A DNA stretch of 64,000 nt from Streptomyces himastatinicus ATCC 53653 (GCF_000158915.1 NZ_GG657754.1:8830124-8894123); one strand, 5' to 3'. Positions 17,987 to 26,650 are shown, counted from the first letter of the stretch. Made by a program: numbers and translations. Notes: a model not told the origin generated them from the letters alone.

Positions 17987-18735
17987 GGTTTCTCCCCCCG
18001 GGGAGGCCCCCGCCCCCCGCACTGTTCCCCCTCGGGAGGCCCCCGCCCCCCGCGCCGCGCTGTTCCTCCCCTCGGGAGGCCCCCGCCCCCCGGCGGATGA
18101 CATCCCCGATATTGCAGCGCTACTTGGACACCCAACCCAGACGGGAGCGGACTCGCATGTCCTGCCGGACTCTTGAGGTGCGCCGGAACCCGTCGAAACC
18201 CCGGGTGCTCCCCACACCCCAAGGCCCCTCTCGGGCTCCAGGAATTGATCACCCCCACGTCTGGCGCCGGGAACGAGCCTGCTGGCTGTCCGTAGCGCCG
18301 GACCTGAAGATCATTATTTGTCGCTCGTGTCCAAACATGTGAAGCACGGGTCAATCTAGAACATGAGGGCCGGTCTGAAGAAGAGATGTGTGTAATTTGT
18401 GCTCAACCTTTGAAGCCGGCTCCACCCAGCGGTGACTTCCTACGGGGGCCTTGGCGACAAAGACATGCCGTGTGACCTGCGGTGACGGGAGTTCTCGGGG
18501 CTGCCGGCACCGGCACCCCCGAGGTGTCCCCCCAACTGCCGACTGGGCCGCGCTTAAAGGCCTGTCCGGTCGCGCCGCACCCCGACGGTGCGTGCCGGGC
18601 GGCGGTCGGACCCGTCGGCCACCGTTGCCGGGGGCGCGCGTTCCTCCGCTGGACCTCGGTGACAGGGCTGGGTGCTTCCGGTTCGTCCCGACGCCGCCGC
18701 AAAGCCCACAGTCCAACGCGTTCGTCCGCTTCCCG
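17987..18735. promoter_or_regulatory. Long leader/promoter region of the polysaccharide operon
   Basis: These 749 bp have no convincing gene. They contain the three GC-rich repeats and a stretch at about 18300-18410 that is clearly more AT-rich than its surroundings (ATTATTTGTCG, GTGTGTAATTTGTGC). That is a plausible promoter position for the minus-strand operon. A TTGACC hexamer occurs on the minus strand at about 18352-18347, but no good -10 could be matched at normal spacing. Confidence 0.4.
18001..18093. repeat. Three copies of a 20-bp GC-rich repeat upstream of the polysaccharide operon
   Basis: The core GGGAGGCCCCCGCCCCCCG occurs at 18001, 18034 and 18074 (spacing 33 and 40 bp), joined by similar CTGTTCC-rich spacers. 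It lies 15-107 bp upstream of the sugar transferase GTG, so it is probably in its transcribed leader. It could be a slippage-prone repeat or a protein or RNA structural element. Confidence 0.75.
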
Positions 18736-20058
18736 TCAGCAGGTACCGGCCGGGCGGCAGTCGACGGCCGCGCGCGGCGGCCACGCCTGCGGATCGAGGA
18801 TGCCCAGTACATACGCCCGGCTGACCAGCGCCAGCCGGGTCGGTGCCGCCAGCAACTCCCGCAGCCGGCCGAGGTGGTAGTCCAGGGTCTGCCGGGAGAG
18901 CCGGAGCGAGGCGGCGATCTCGTTGTTGCCGTGCCCGGCGGACAGCAGGGTGAGGATGCGCAACTGCGCCGCGGTGAGCGGTGGCAGCGGCGGGTGCGGC
19001 AGGGTGTGGTGGGGCAGTACCGCCCAGACGCCGCGGGCCCGCCGTGAGCCGCTGCTGACGGCGGTGAGCAGCACCCGGGCCCGCCACTCGTCGCCCCGGG
19101 CGTCGAGGAAGACCGCGGAGGTCTGGAACCGGCGCCGGCGCCGGTTCACCAGATCCCGCCAGGCGTGGCGCAGTCCGGCCAGATCGTCGGCGGGGGCCAG
19201 ATAGCGGTGGGCTGGGCGGCCGAGCAGATCGGGCACATGGACCCGGAGCAGTTCCGCGGCCGAGGCGCTGACCCGGCGTATCCGGCCGCCCGGCGAGAGC
19301 AGGGCGCAGGGCAGACCGCTGTGTTCGCTGAGCGCCTGGAGGTCCTCCTCGGCGGCGCGCCGCCGGCTCAGGGCGAGGGTGTAGTCGGTGATGTCGATGT
19401 AGATCCCGGCCACACAGGTCCGGCCACCCTCGGCCACCGGGAAGCGGTGGCCGACCGCGCGCCCGGGTGAGCCGTCGGGGCGGTGGTAGCCGATGGTGTG
19501 CCGTACCGGCTTGTCCGAGCTGAGCACCTGCCGGTCCAGGGTCTGGAAGGTCGCCACGTCCTCGGGGGCGTCGACATCGGTGACGCTGCTGCCGATCACG
19601 GCGTCGGGGGTGGTGCCGTACAGATGGGCGTAGGCGTGGTTGGCCCACAGGTAGCGGCCGTGGGCGTCGCGGATGAACGCCGCGGCGGGCGCGAAGTCGG
19701 CGAAGTCGGTGAACGCGGCGTAGCCGTGGCGGCCGAGCTCCAGGGCGCTGATGTCCACCGCGAGCCCGCTGACCCCGCCGCGGGCGTCACCGGCCAGTCG
19801 GCCGGGACAGGAGGTGACGTCGAACAGCCGCCCGCCGAACCGGACCTGGCGGCGGTCGATCCCCGACTCCCGGCCCTCGGCGGCCGCCCCTTCCCGCGCG
19901 GCGGCGGCCGCGCCGCCGAGGGTGTCGACGAACCGCTGTGCGGTGCCGGGGTCATGGAAGGCGCCCCCGCCGCAGTTGACGATGCGCAGCCGCTCATCGG
20001 CTTCCCACCATGACACGGGCATGTGCTCGAGCAGCGTACTCAGGCCCATATAGGACAC
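18736..20058 (-). CDS. PAS-domain LuxR-family transcriptional regulator
   Basis: The 440-residue protein has PAS-like segments: MPVSWWEADERLRIVNCGGG near the start, AAFIRDAHGRYLWANHAYAH (about 145-164) with TPDAVIGSSVTD, and a further one at about 245-330. The C-terminal LuxR helix-turn-helix is LTAAQLRILTLLSAGHGNNEIAASL with SRQTLDYHLGRLRELL. It probably senses a small ligand or redox state and controls the divergent ligase operon, whose promoter region contains a perfect palindrome. GTG at 20058 is preceded by GGAAGG at good spacing. ATG at 20049 is an alternative. Confidence 0.87.
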   Translation of the reverse strand: MSYMGLSTLLEHMPVSWWEADERLRIVNCGGGAFHDPGTAQRFVDTLGGAAAAAREGAAAEGRESGIDRRQVRFGGRLFDVTSCPGRLAGDARGGVSGLAVDISALELGRHGYAAFTDFADFAPAAAFIRDAHGRYLWANHAYAHLYGTTPDAVIGSSVTDVDAPEDVATFQTLDRQVLSSDKPVRHTIGYHRPDGSPGRAVGHRFPVAEGGRTCVAGIYIDITDYTLALSRRRAAEEDLQALSEHSGLPCALLSPGGRIRRVSASAAELLRVHVPDLLGRPAHRYLAPADDLAGLRHAWRDLVNRRRRRFQTSAVFLDARGDEWRARVLLTAVSSGSRRARGVWAVLPHHTLPHPPLPPLTAAQLRILTLLSAGHGNNEIAASLRLSRQTLDYHLGRLRELLAAPTRLALVSRAYVLGILDPQAWPPRAAVDCRPAGTC

Positions 20059-20221
20059 CAGCCGCCTTCCGGTCCGGCCTCCGGATACGGACCGCCGAAG
20101 GCATGGCTAAGGATTGCCCAGGCCCCGCGCTCACATGCGGCGTAACCAGCCGGAACGCAAAAGGGGCCGAAAAGGGCTGAAACCCATGCCGACGGCCTCG
20201 CTCACCGTGAATCCCTCGTGA

Positions 20222-20243
20222 CACTCAGGCATTTGCCTGAGTG
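20222..20243. promoter_or_regulatory. Perfect palindrome, candidate operator of the PAS-LuxR regulator
   Basis: Arm CACTCAGGCA is followed by TT and its exact reverse complement TGCCTGAGTG. It lies 164 bp upstream of the regulator start and 132 bp upstream of the ATP-grasp GTG, in the divergent intergenic region (20059-20374). The symmetry CT(V)-GG..A-WW-T..CC-(B)AG is reminiscent of operators described for PAS-LuxR regulators of polyene clusters (PimM type), though one base longer per half-site. No T-tract follows, so a terminator role is unlikely. No other gene is seen in this intergenic stretch. Confidence 0.65.
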
Positions 20244-20374
20244 CCCACCCCCGATTCGAGGGGTAGGCGTCATGCCCGACTGGTTCGCTTGACGGGCCCG
20301 GATCGCGGCGGATGTGCCGGCCCGCCGGTTTTCGCTGAGTCGTCGGGAAACTCTGAACCGAGGAGTCGTTATCT

Positions 20375-21757
20375 GTGAGTAAGGTGCTGTTTGTCTACGC
20401 CAAGGGTGGGCCGCCGCTGGAATACGCGCTGTCCCGGGTCGCCGCGAAGGCCGAAGTGCATCTGCTCGAGCTCAGTCCCCTTCCGCCCTCCGCCCACGAG
20501 GTGGTCACCCGGCTGTGCGCCTCGGTGGTCGCCCCCGTGGACACCGCGTCCCAGGACCTCGTCGCGCTCATCACGGCTCAGGCACAGGCCGTCGGTGCCG
20601 ACGCGGTGTTCACCCCGTCCGAGTACGCCGTGGTGGCGGTGGCCGACGCCTGCGAGCGGCTGGGTCTCGCCGGGGCCGGTGCGCACTGCGTGCTGGCCCG
20701 GGACAAGCGGATGATGCGCCGCACCTGGGATGCGCACGGGGTGTCCCAGCCACGGTTCCGCTCCGTGGCCACCGAGCGCGATCTGCACGAGGCCGCGGCC
20801 GAGTTGCCGTACCCGATGCTGATGAAGGCGGCCTGGAGCGCCGGGTCCACCGCCCATCAGATCCTGCGCGGCCCGGAGGACATCGCGCCCGCCTGGGCCC
20901 GGGCCCGTGAGGTGATGGAGGAGTCCGCCCGCCAGGGCTACGCCGAGCTCCATGTGGCCGGGGCGGACGCCGACTTCCTCGTCGAGGAGATCGTGACGGG
21001 CACGGCCGGGGACTGGTTCGAGGAGCCGGGCTGGGGCGACTACGTCAGCGTCGAGGGCGTCGTGGCCGAGGGCGTCCATCACCCGGTGTGCCTGAGCGGG
21101 CGGATGCCCACCGTCGAGCCGTTCACCGAGCGCGCCGGGATCACCCCAGCCCTGCTCCCCGAGGACGCCCAGCACAAGGTGGTGGAGCTGGCGACGGCCG
21201 CCGTGGACGCGCTCGGCCTGCGCACCTGCGGCACCCACACCGAGATCAAGCTGGGCGCCGACGGACGGATGTGGGTCATCGAGACCGCTGCCAGGTTCGG
21301 CGGCGCGATGACCGTCCCCCAGATCGAGGAGGTCTTCGGGGTGGACGTCATCGGCATGCTCATCGACCGGCTGCTCGGCCGCGAGGTCGACTGGCCCGCT
21401 CCGGGGCCCGGTTCGGTGCTGGGCGCAGCGGACGCCAAGGGCGCGGCCGGCTCGCTGGTGGTGCTGGCCGTGGACGGCTCCGGCGCGCCGTGGCCGGACC
21501 GGCGGCTGTGGGACTTCGACGCCGTCCAGCGCTCCGGACTGATCTCCACCGGGGCACGGCTGACGAAGGTGGCCGAGCACTCGCTGCCGGACGGCACCCC
21601 GGTGCCGGTCTACGACCCGGCGGCGGGCGCGAACACCATGGCAGCGCTGTGTCTGCTGGTGGCCGACGATCCGGTCACGGTGATACGTGACTTCGAAAGG
21701 CTCAACGACGCGCTGCCCACCGCCCTGCCGCCCGTCCCGGCCACCGGGAGGCCGTGA
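20375..21757 (+). CDS. ATP-grasp domain ligase
   Basis: The 460-residue protein begins KVLFVYAKGGPPLEYAL. The ATP-grasp fold starts near residue 110 (LARDKRMMRRTWDAHGVSQP) with the lysine-bearing strand LPYPMLMKAAWSAGS. The C-terminal metal/ATP site is HTEIKLGADGRMWVIETAARFGG (about residues 289-311). ATP-grasp enzymes activate a carboxylate as acyl-phosphate and join it to an amine. The layout resembles L-amino-acid ligases such as BacD and many natural-product amide ligases. GTG at 20375 is preceded by AGGAG at about 20361. The stop lies next to the following ATG, and the gene heads a three-gene operon. Substrates are unknown. Confidence 0.85.
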   Translation: MSKVLFVYAKGGPPLEYALSRVAAKAEVHLLELSPLPPSAHEVVTRLCASVVAPVDTASQDLVALITAQAQAVGADAVFTPSEYAVVAVADACERLGLAGAGAHCVLARDKRMMRRTWDAHGVSQPRFRSVATERDLHEAAAELPYPMLMKAAWSAGSTAHQILRGPEDIAPAWARAREVMEESARQGYAELHVAGADADFLVEEIVTGTAGDWFEEPGWGDYVSVEGVVAEGVHHPVCLSGRMPTVEPFTERAGITPALLPEDAQHKVVELATAAVDALGLRTCGTHTEIKLGADGRMWVIETAARFGGAMTVPQIEEVFGVDVIGMLIDRLLGREVDWPAPGPGSVLGAADAKGAAGSLVVLAVDGSGAPWPDRRLWDFDAVQRSGLISTGARLTKVAEHSLPDGTPVPVYDPAAGANTMAALCLLVADDPVTVIRDFERLNDALPTALPPVPATGRP

Positions 21758-23772
21758 TGACCGGAATCAGCGTGTTTCCGAGCCCGGCCACCGCGCCCGG
21801 CACCGATGCCACCGTGGTCGGCGAGAACCTGTCGCTGCCGCTGTTCCGGTCGCTGTCCGGAGTGCTTGCCGGACACCCGTATCTGAAGGTGGTGGTCGAC
21901 CGCACCGAGCACACCTGGCATCTGCTGGACACCGCCGTCCACCCCTTCCACGTCAACTATGTGGCCACCCGCATCCTCGGGATGGGCCTGGACGAACTCG
22001 ACGCCCGACTCGACGTGTTCAATGCCTCGGTGTACACCGACCCCGGCCGCCGCTTCCTGCTCGGTGTGCTGTCGCTGCACGCCGACGAGGACACCGAGGG
22101 CCGGGACCGGCCGTTCCTGGTGCTGGAGACCACCGAGGCCGACACCATGGACGGCCCCTTGCTCCAGGAGTTCTACGATTTCGTCCGGGAGCGGGTGGAC
22201 GGGCGGCTGCCGTTGCTGCTGAAACCCGCCAACCACGGCCAGGAGGCGGCGCTCGCCCCCGTGAGCGACGTAACGCTGCCGCGCATCCTCAGCCACGAGC
22301 TGTTCGTCAGCCGCCCCCGCACCCCGCTGAACACCGGGGAGGCCACCGGCCGGCTGCGCTGGTTCGCCTCGCTCGAGGAGTACCGCGCGCACGCCGCGGA
22401 CCTCGGCTGGTCGGACATCGTGGCCATGGACTGTCTGCCCGACGATGTGCCACGGGTGGCCGGATTCATCAACGCCGCCCCCATCACCCCGCTGTCCCAC
22501 ACCAATGTGCTGGCCTCCGGCTGGGGCATCCCGAACGCCATCGTGCGCGACATGGCCCGGCTGGTGGAGTCGGAGGAGCTGGACGGGGCGTGGGTGTGCT
22601 ACCGGGTCCAGGACGACGAGGTGAGCCTGGTCCGGCTGCACGAGGTCCCGGAGCTGGACGAACCCGCGTGGCACCAGCAGCGGATCCGGCTGGAGCCGCC
22701 GCTGCTGGAGGACATCCCCGTCCTGGAACTGCGCCGGCTGCGCCGCGAGGACCGGGACCGCTACGGCACCAAGGCCGCCAATCTCGGTGAACTCCACCAT
22801 GTGCTGGACAGCCGCACCGCCGATCTCACCGCTTTCTACGGCCGCGCCCGGCCGCCCCGGAAGGATCTGTACGGCCATCTCGCCTCCCGGCTGGCCGCGT
22901 CCGCCGATCCCGAGGCGCTGCGCCAGGCGGCCTCGGAGTTCGTGGCGGCCACCGTCACCGCGCCCGACGGCGTGGCGCTGCCGTTCGCCCTCCAGCACCG
23001 CTTCCTGATCTCCTCGCCCGCTCTGCAACAGGGCATCGGCAAGCTGAAGATGGCGCTGGAGCTGGGAGCCACCGATGTGCTGGACCCGCTGTGCCTGAGC
23101 CTCCAGCAGCTGGTGCGCGGCACCCCGGTGCCGGAGGATGTGGCCGCGCGGATCACCGGCCCGTTCGCGGACCGGGTCGGCCGCAAGCGGCTGGTGGTGC
23201 GGTCCTCCTCCAACGCCGAGGACCTGCCCGGCTTTTCCGCCGCCGGGGTCTACGACTCCATCACCACGGTGCACGGCACGGACGAACTCCTCGACGCCGT
23301 CCGGCAGGTGTGGGCCTCGCTGGTGTCGCCGCGCAGTGTCCGGCTCCGTCACGAGGCGGGCATCTCCCTGGACGACACCTACATGGGCGTGATCGTGCAG
23401 GAGTACACCCCGGCCGAACTCGGCGGGGTGCTGGTCACCCGCAACCCCACGCGGCGCGAGGACTTCCGCAACGTCTACATCAACTGCACGCCCGGTTCGC
23501 CCGAGAGCGTCGTCGACGGCACCGCGCTGCCGTTGCAGTACCTCTACAACACCGTGGAGGGCGGGGGCCGCACCGTGGACCTCGGCTCTTCGGTTGAGGA
23601 TCTGCCGTCCCCGGCCCGGGCGCGGCTGGCGGATCTCGCGCTCACCGGGCGGCTGCTCCAGTCGCACTTCGCGGACGATCCGGATGATCCGGACGACCCG
23701 CTGGACATCGAGTGGCTGATGACCGAAGAGGGCGGTTTCAAGCTGGTCCAGCTCCGCCCGTACGCGCTGTGA
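21757..23772 (+). CDS. PEP/pyruvate-binding (PPDK N-terminal-like) domain protein, catalytic domains absent
   Basis: The 671-residue protein has an uncharacterised N-terminal half (about 1-320). Residues about 330-671 match the ATP-grasp-like nucleotide-binding domain of PEP synthase and PPDK, with YGTKAANLGEL, VVRSSSNAEDLPGFSAAGVY near residue 485, VIVQEYTPAELGGVLVTRNP and the terminal VQLRPYAL. The phosphohistidine swivelling domain and PEP/pyruvate barrel that make PEP synthase work are missing. It may therefore be a second ATP-dependent ligase or kinase in this pathway. ATG at 21757 has GGGAGG 5 bp upstream; the overlapping GTG at 21754 is less likely. Its stop overlaps the transporter start. 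Confidence 0.82.
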   Translation: MTGISVFPSPATAPGTDATVVGENLSLPLFRSLSGVLAGHPYLKVVVDRTEHTWHLLDTAVHPFHVNYVATRILGMGLDELDARLDVFNASVYTDPGRRFLLGVLSLHADEDTEGRDRPFLVLETTEADTMDGPLLQEFYDFVRERVDGRLPLLLKPANHGQEAALAPVSDVTLPRILSHELFVSRPRTPLNTGEATGRLRWFASLEEYRAHAADLGWSDIVAMDCLPDDVPRVAGFINAAPITPLSHTNVLASGWGIPNAIVRDMARLVESEELDGAWVCYRVQDDEVSLVRLHEVPELDEPAWHQQRIRLEPPLLEDIPVLELRRLRREDRDRYGTKAANLGELHHVLDSRTADLTAFYGRARPPRKDLYGHLASRLAASADPEALRQAASEFVAATVTAPDGVALPFALQHRFLISSPALQQGIGKLKMALELGATDVLDPLCLSLQQLVRGTPVPEDVAARITGPFADRVGRKRLVVRSSSNAEDLPGFSAAGVYDSITTVHGTDELLDAVRQVWASLVSPRSVRLRHEAGISLDDTYMGVIVQEYTPAELGGVLVTRNPTRREDFRNVYINCTPGSPESVVDGTALPLQYLYNTVEGGGRTVDLGSSVEDLPSPARARLADLALTGRLLQSHFADDPDDPDDPLDIEWLMTEEGGFKLVQLRPYAL

Positions 23773-25061
23773 AGGGCCGTGTGCCGTTCCTCCGCCGCTC
23801 CCCGGCGGAGGGACGGACCCCGCTCACCGCCGGGGCACGCCGGGTCATCGCCCTCAACAACGGTTTCCAGCTGCTGTTCAACCTGCTGTGGTGGATGCCG
23901 GTCTTCTACGCCTACCAGCGGCAGGCCGGGCTCTCGGACGCGCAGATCTTCGGCATCCAGTCCCTCTACTACATCGCGTTCTGCCTGTTCGAGATCCCGA
24001 CGGGCCTGGTGGCCGACCGGATCGGCGCCCGCAACTGTCTGCGCGCGGGCGCCGTGGTGATGACCGCGGCGAACCTGGTCCCGGTTCTTTCCCCCGACTA
24101 CACCGGCTTCCTGGTGCACTTCCTCGCCATCGCCGCGGGCCGCTCCCTCACCTCCGGGGCGGCCAGCGCCTACCTCTACGACGCACTGCACGCGGAGGGC
24201 GCGGACGACCACTATCTGCGCGCCGAGGGCAACGCGCGGGCGCTCGGGCTGGCCGCGAAGGTGATGTGCTGGCCCCTGGTGGGCCCCCTGATGGCGCTGT
24301 CCCGGCCCACCCCGTACCTCCTCAGCGCGGTCAGCGCCGGGGCGTCACTGGCCTGTGCCATGGCCCTGCCCCGGCTGGCCGGCGCGGAGTCGGGGACACG
24401 CCGGTCGGGGGTGTGGCGGGAGGCCGGGCGGGCGCTGCGCGGGCTGCGCGGCTCCCCGTGGCTGGCCCTGGTGATGGTGCAGGGCGTGGCAGTCTTCACG
24501 CTCTCCCGGATCTGCCAGGTGAACCTGTTCCAGCCGATCCTGATCGACCAGGGCATCCCGGAGCCCTCGCACGGCAGTGTGCTGGCGGCGGTGACGGTGG
24601 CCGAGGCCGTGGGCGCGGCCCGGCCGCAGTGGCTGGGCCGCAAGCTGAAACCGCTGACGCTGGTGTCCGTCCTGAGCCTGGCGATGGCGGTGTCCCTGGC
24701 CGGGATCACCCTCGGCGGGCCGATGGCGGCGGTGGCGCTGCTCTGCCTGTTCTCGGCGGTCACCGGCTTCGCGTATCCGATCCAGCGCAAACTGGTGAAC
24801 GACGCGGTGCCACCGGGCGCTCCGCGCGCCACCCTGCTGTCGGTGGAGAGCATCATCGACCGCGCGGTGTGCGCCCTGGTGGCGGTGGCTGCGGGCGCGT
24901 ACCTCTCGGCGGGCCGGATGGACGCGTTGCTGTGGCACAGCGCCGCCGTGACCGCTGCGGTGATGCTCGCGGTGCACCTGGCCGTGCTGATCGGATGCCC
25001 CCGCCCACCACGGGCAGCCCGCGAGGAGCGTCAGGAGGCCGTCGGGCACGCACGAACGTGA
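23769..25061 (+). CDS. MFS transporter, likely exporter of the ligase product
   Basis: The 430-residue polytopic protein has about 12 membrane segments. The MFS loop 2-3 motif appears as IPTGLVADRIGARNCL near residue 75, and the early segment is NNGFQLLFNLLWWMPVFYAY. GTG at 23769 overlaps the upstream stop (GTGA) and is preferred over the earlier in-frame start, which lies inside the neighbouring gene. As the third coupled gene it probably exports, or confers self-resistance to, the compound made by the two ATP-dependent enzymes. Confidence 0.85.
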   Translation: MKGRVPFLRRSPAEGRTPLTAGARRVIALNNGFQLLFNLLWWMPVFYAYQRQAGLSDAQIFGIQSLYYIAFCLFEIPTGLVADRIGARNCLRAGAVVMTAANLVPVLSPDYTGFLVHFLAIAAGRSLTSGAASAYLYDALHAEGADDHYLRAEGNARALGLAAKVMCWPLVGPLMALSRPTPYLLSAVSAGASLACAMALPRLAGAESGTRRSGVWREAGRALRGLRGSPWLALVMVQGVAVFTLSRICQVNLFQPILIDQGIPEPSHGSVLAAVTVAEAVGAARPQWLGRKLKPLTLVSVLSLAMAVSLAGITLGGPMAAVALLCLFSAVTGFAYPIQRKLVNDAVPPGAPRATLLSVESIIDRAVCALVAVAAGAYLSAGRMDALLWHSAAVTAAVMLAVHLAVLIGCPRPPRAAREERQEAVGHART

Positions 25062-25144
25062 TATCGGGCCAGTGAGGGTGCCAACGACGCCACCTCCCGC
25101 CCCAAGCTGATCGCCTGGGCCGTCAACGGCACCCCTCTGTCGTC

Positions 25145-25168
25145 CCGACCTGCGCTTTCGCAGGTCGG
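25145..25168 (+). terminator. 10-bp perfect stem-loop after the ligase operon
   Basis: CCGACCTGCG and its exact complement flank a CTTT loop, 84 bp after the transporter stop. No clear T-run follows, as is common in Streptomyces. The bases between the stop and this stem could encode ANDATSRPKLIAWAVNGTPL, perhaps a remnant, but the family was not recognised. Confidence 0.7.
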
Positions 25169-25322
25169 AGGCCGTTTCCGCGGGTGGCGGAGGCGGCCAG
25201 CGTATTCATAACCTGTGGGCTATCAATCGGCCCTGAAAACGCATCAGGTACCCCCTTTCCCGGGGCAAGACGGCCACGTAAGACTTCTCTGGTCACATCG
25301 GCAATACGAACGGGGGGAATGC

Positions 25323-25613
25323 ATGCGTGCATCGCCTTATCGACGGATTTCCATAGTCGTGGTGGCCGCTGCCGCGATAGCGACGCTGGGGGCGTCTTCG
25401 TCGGCCATGGCGGCGCCGTCGCACACGGCGGGCGCGCCGGAGTGCGAGCAGGTCGTCGCTTCCTACGGTTACGTCGTGGGTCCGGGAGTCCAGGGCGCCT
25501 GTGGGGTCCTTGAGCCGCCTCCGCCGACGTACGGCGAGCGCCTGGATTGCCAGGGTCGCCTGGAGGGCCTGGGGGTGGCCAACAACATCGCCATCGAGGC
25601 GTGCTGGAAGTAG
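25323..25613 (+). CDS. Small secreted protein with four cysteines
   Basis: The 96-residue protein has a clear signal peptide: basic MRASPYRRI, then hydrophobic SIVVVAAAAIATLGASSSAM with AMAAPS as a probable cleavage site. The mature peptide is about 65 residues and holds four cysteines (ECEQ, GACGV, LDCQG, EACWK), suggesting two disulfides outside the cell. The ATG at 25323 follows a GGGGGAA stretch. No family was recognised, so no function is assigned. A strong terminator follows 23 bp after the stop. Confidence 0.75.
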   Translation: MRASPYRRISIVVVAAAAIATLGASSSAMAAPSHTAGAPECEQVVASYGYVVGPGVQGACGVLEPPPPTYGERLDCQGRLEGLGVANNIAIEACWK

Positions 25614-25635
25614 GCCATACCCCGAAACGCCATGG

Positions 25636-25670
25636 GGCCGGTCCGGGAGCGATTCGCACCCGGACCGGCC
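25636..25670 (+). terminator. 12-bp perfect stem-loop after the small secreted protein
   Basis: GGCCGGTCCGGG pairs exactly with its complement across an 11-nt loop that can itself form a 3-bp GCG/CGC stem. The position just downstream of the stop at 25613 makes it a likely intrinsic terminator. Confidence 0.8.
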
Positions 25671-25760
25671 GCGTCACCACCACCGGCTGGCCCGATCAGC
25701 CTGGACGGCTTCCGCGCCGCCCCCGTTCCCTCGATCCCGACGGGGCGAGGATGCCGCTTC

Positions 25761-25958
25761 TCAGCGCCGCCGGTTGGGCACGAGGTCAGGCGGTGTCAGT
25801 TGCCGTTCCGGGGTCCCGAAGTAGTCGGTGGGGCGGTAGGCGCGCTCTTGCGATCGGTCGGGGAAGCGGGCGCAGGGGCTGGTGCCAAGGCCGGTGATCT
25901 CCTTCACATCTGCCTCCCAGCGGATCGACAGCCGGTAGCCGTCCTTGTCGGCTATCAC
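25761..25958 (-). CDS. Distal part of a split membrane-anchored protein gene
   Basis: The 65-residue frame begins at a GTG overlapping the upstream TGA (GTGA) and reads IADKDGYRLSIRWEADV, which looks like a direct continuation of the preceding product (DGWEVDWGESIDKQDST). One interpretation is a single frameshifted gene of about 220 residues. The alternative is a coupled second cistron. Function is unknown. Confidence 0.5.
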   Translation of the reverse strand: MIADKDGYRLSIRWEADVKEITGLGTSPCARFPDRSQERAYRPTDYFGTPERQLTPPDLVPNRRR

Positions 25959-26431
25959 GTCGAATCCTGCTTGTCGATTGATTCGCCCCAGTCGACTTCC
26001 CAGCCATCTGCCGCGAGATGGCGCTTCAGGCGGCCGAAGGCGGCCCGCACGCCGGAGCCGTCTTTCCTGACGATGGTCCAGCCGTGCAGGATGTCGTAGA
26101 CACCGTCAAGCGGCTTGTCCTCCATCGCTTCCAGGCCGTCGGGGTAACACTCGCCCGTCGACGCGGAGTTGCTCGATCGGTGTTCGGTGGGGTGCCCGGG
26201 CCCGGACCGCGGCTTCAGGACGGGCCCGAGATCCAGCACGCGGTAGGCCTCCTGGTTGTGGGCCGCCATGCGCCGCAACATTTCCGGCGGCGGCACTTCG
26301 TCGTACCACTCGGGCAAGCCGTACATCACGTACCAGGCGCCGCCGAACAGTGCCACCACTGGTGCGACCAAAAGTACGGTGATCCGGCGCCCTCTTCGGC
26401 TGGGCGCGGAGGCGGACTCGGGTGCAGTCAT
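25955..26431 (-). CDS. Hypothetical membrane-anchored protein (proximal part of split gene)
   Basis: The 158-residue product has one N-terminal membrane segment (ITVLLVAPVVALFGGAWYVMYG, about residues 16-37) and an extracytoplasmic domain with one recognisable stretch, LDGVYDILHGWTIVRKDGSGV. The frame ends early relative to what the next ORF implies, so a frameshift near 25955 is suspected. ATG at 26431 was preferred to GTG at 26440. Its family is unknown. Confidence 0.6.
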   Translation of the reverse strand: MTAPESASAPSRRGRRITVLLVAPVVALFGGAWYVMYGLPEWYDEVPPPEMLRRMAAHNQEAYRVLDLGPVLKPRSGPGHPTEHRSSNSASTGECYPDGLEAMEDKPLDGVYDILHGWTIVRKDGSGVRAAFGRLKRHLAADGWEVDWGESIDKQDST

Positions 26432-26650
26432 GAACGTCACCGTAGGCAGGCCCCTCGACGGTACGAATCCGTGCGGATACTCAGCTCGGGCCCCTGCGTC
26501 CCTGGGTATCCGTACTTGGCAGGTCAGGGCGAGGCCGTCGACGCACGCCGCGCGGCTCGGCGTCGGGGCGTCCCGCAGTACCGCAGCGGGATCAGTTGAG
26601 GCCGAATGAGTTCAAGGGGAGGGGTCTGCCGACCGCCCCGGCGGCACGTG

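Noticed and set aside
18001..18093. CRISPR-like short repeats
   Set aside because: There are only three copies, with unequal spacers that are themselves similar, extreme GC content and no cas genes. It is a tandem repeat, not an array.
17987..18217. N-terminal extension of the sugar transferase
   Set aside because: The frame is open, but the extra residues are a Gly/Arg/Ala-rich translation of the repeats, and a good ribosome-binding site precedes GTG 17986.
20222..20243. Transcription terminator
   Set aside because: It is between divergent starts, not after a gene, and has no T-tract. An operator is more plausible.
23712..23768. Earlier start for the MFS transporter
   Set aside because: The extra residues overlap the coding end of the PEP-synthase-like gene and are not membrane-like. 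GTG 23769 forms a standard GTGA junction.
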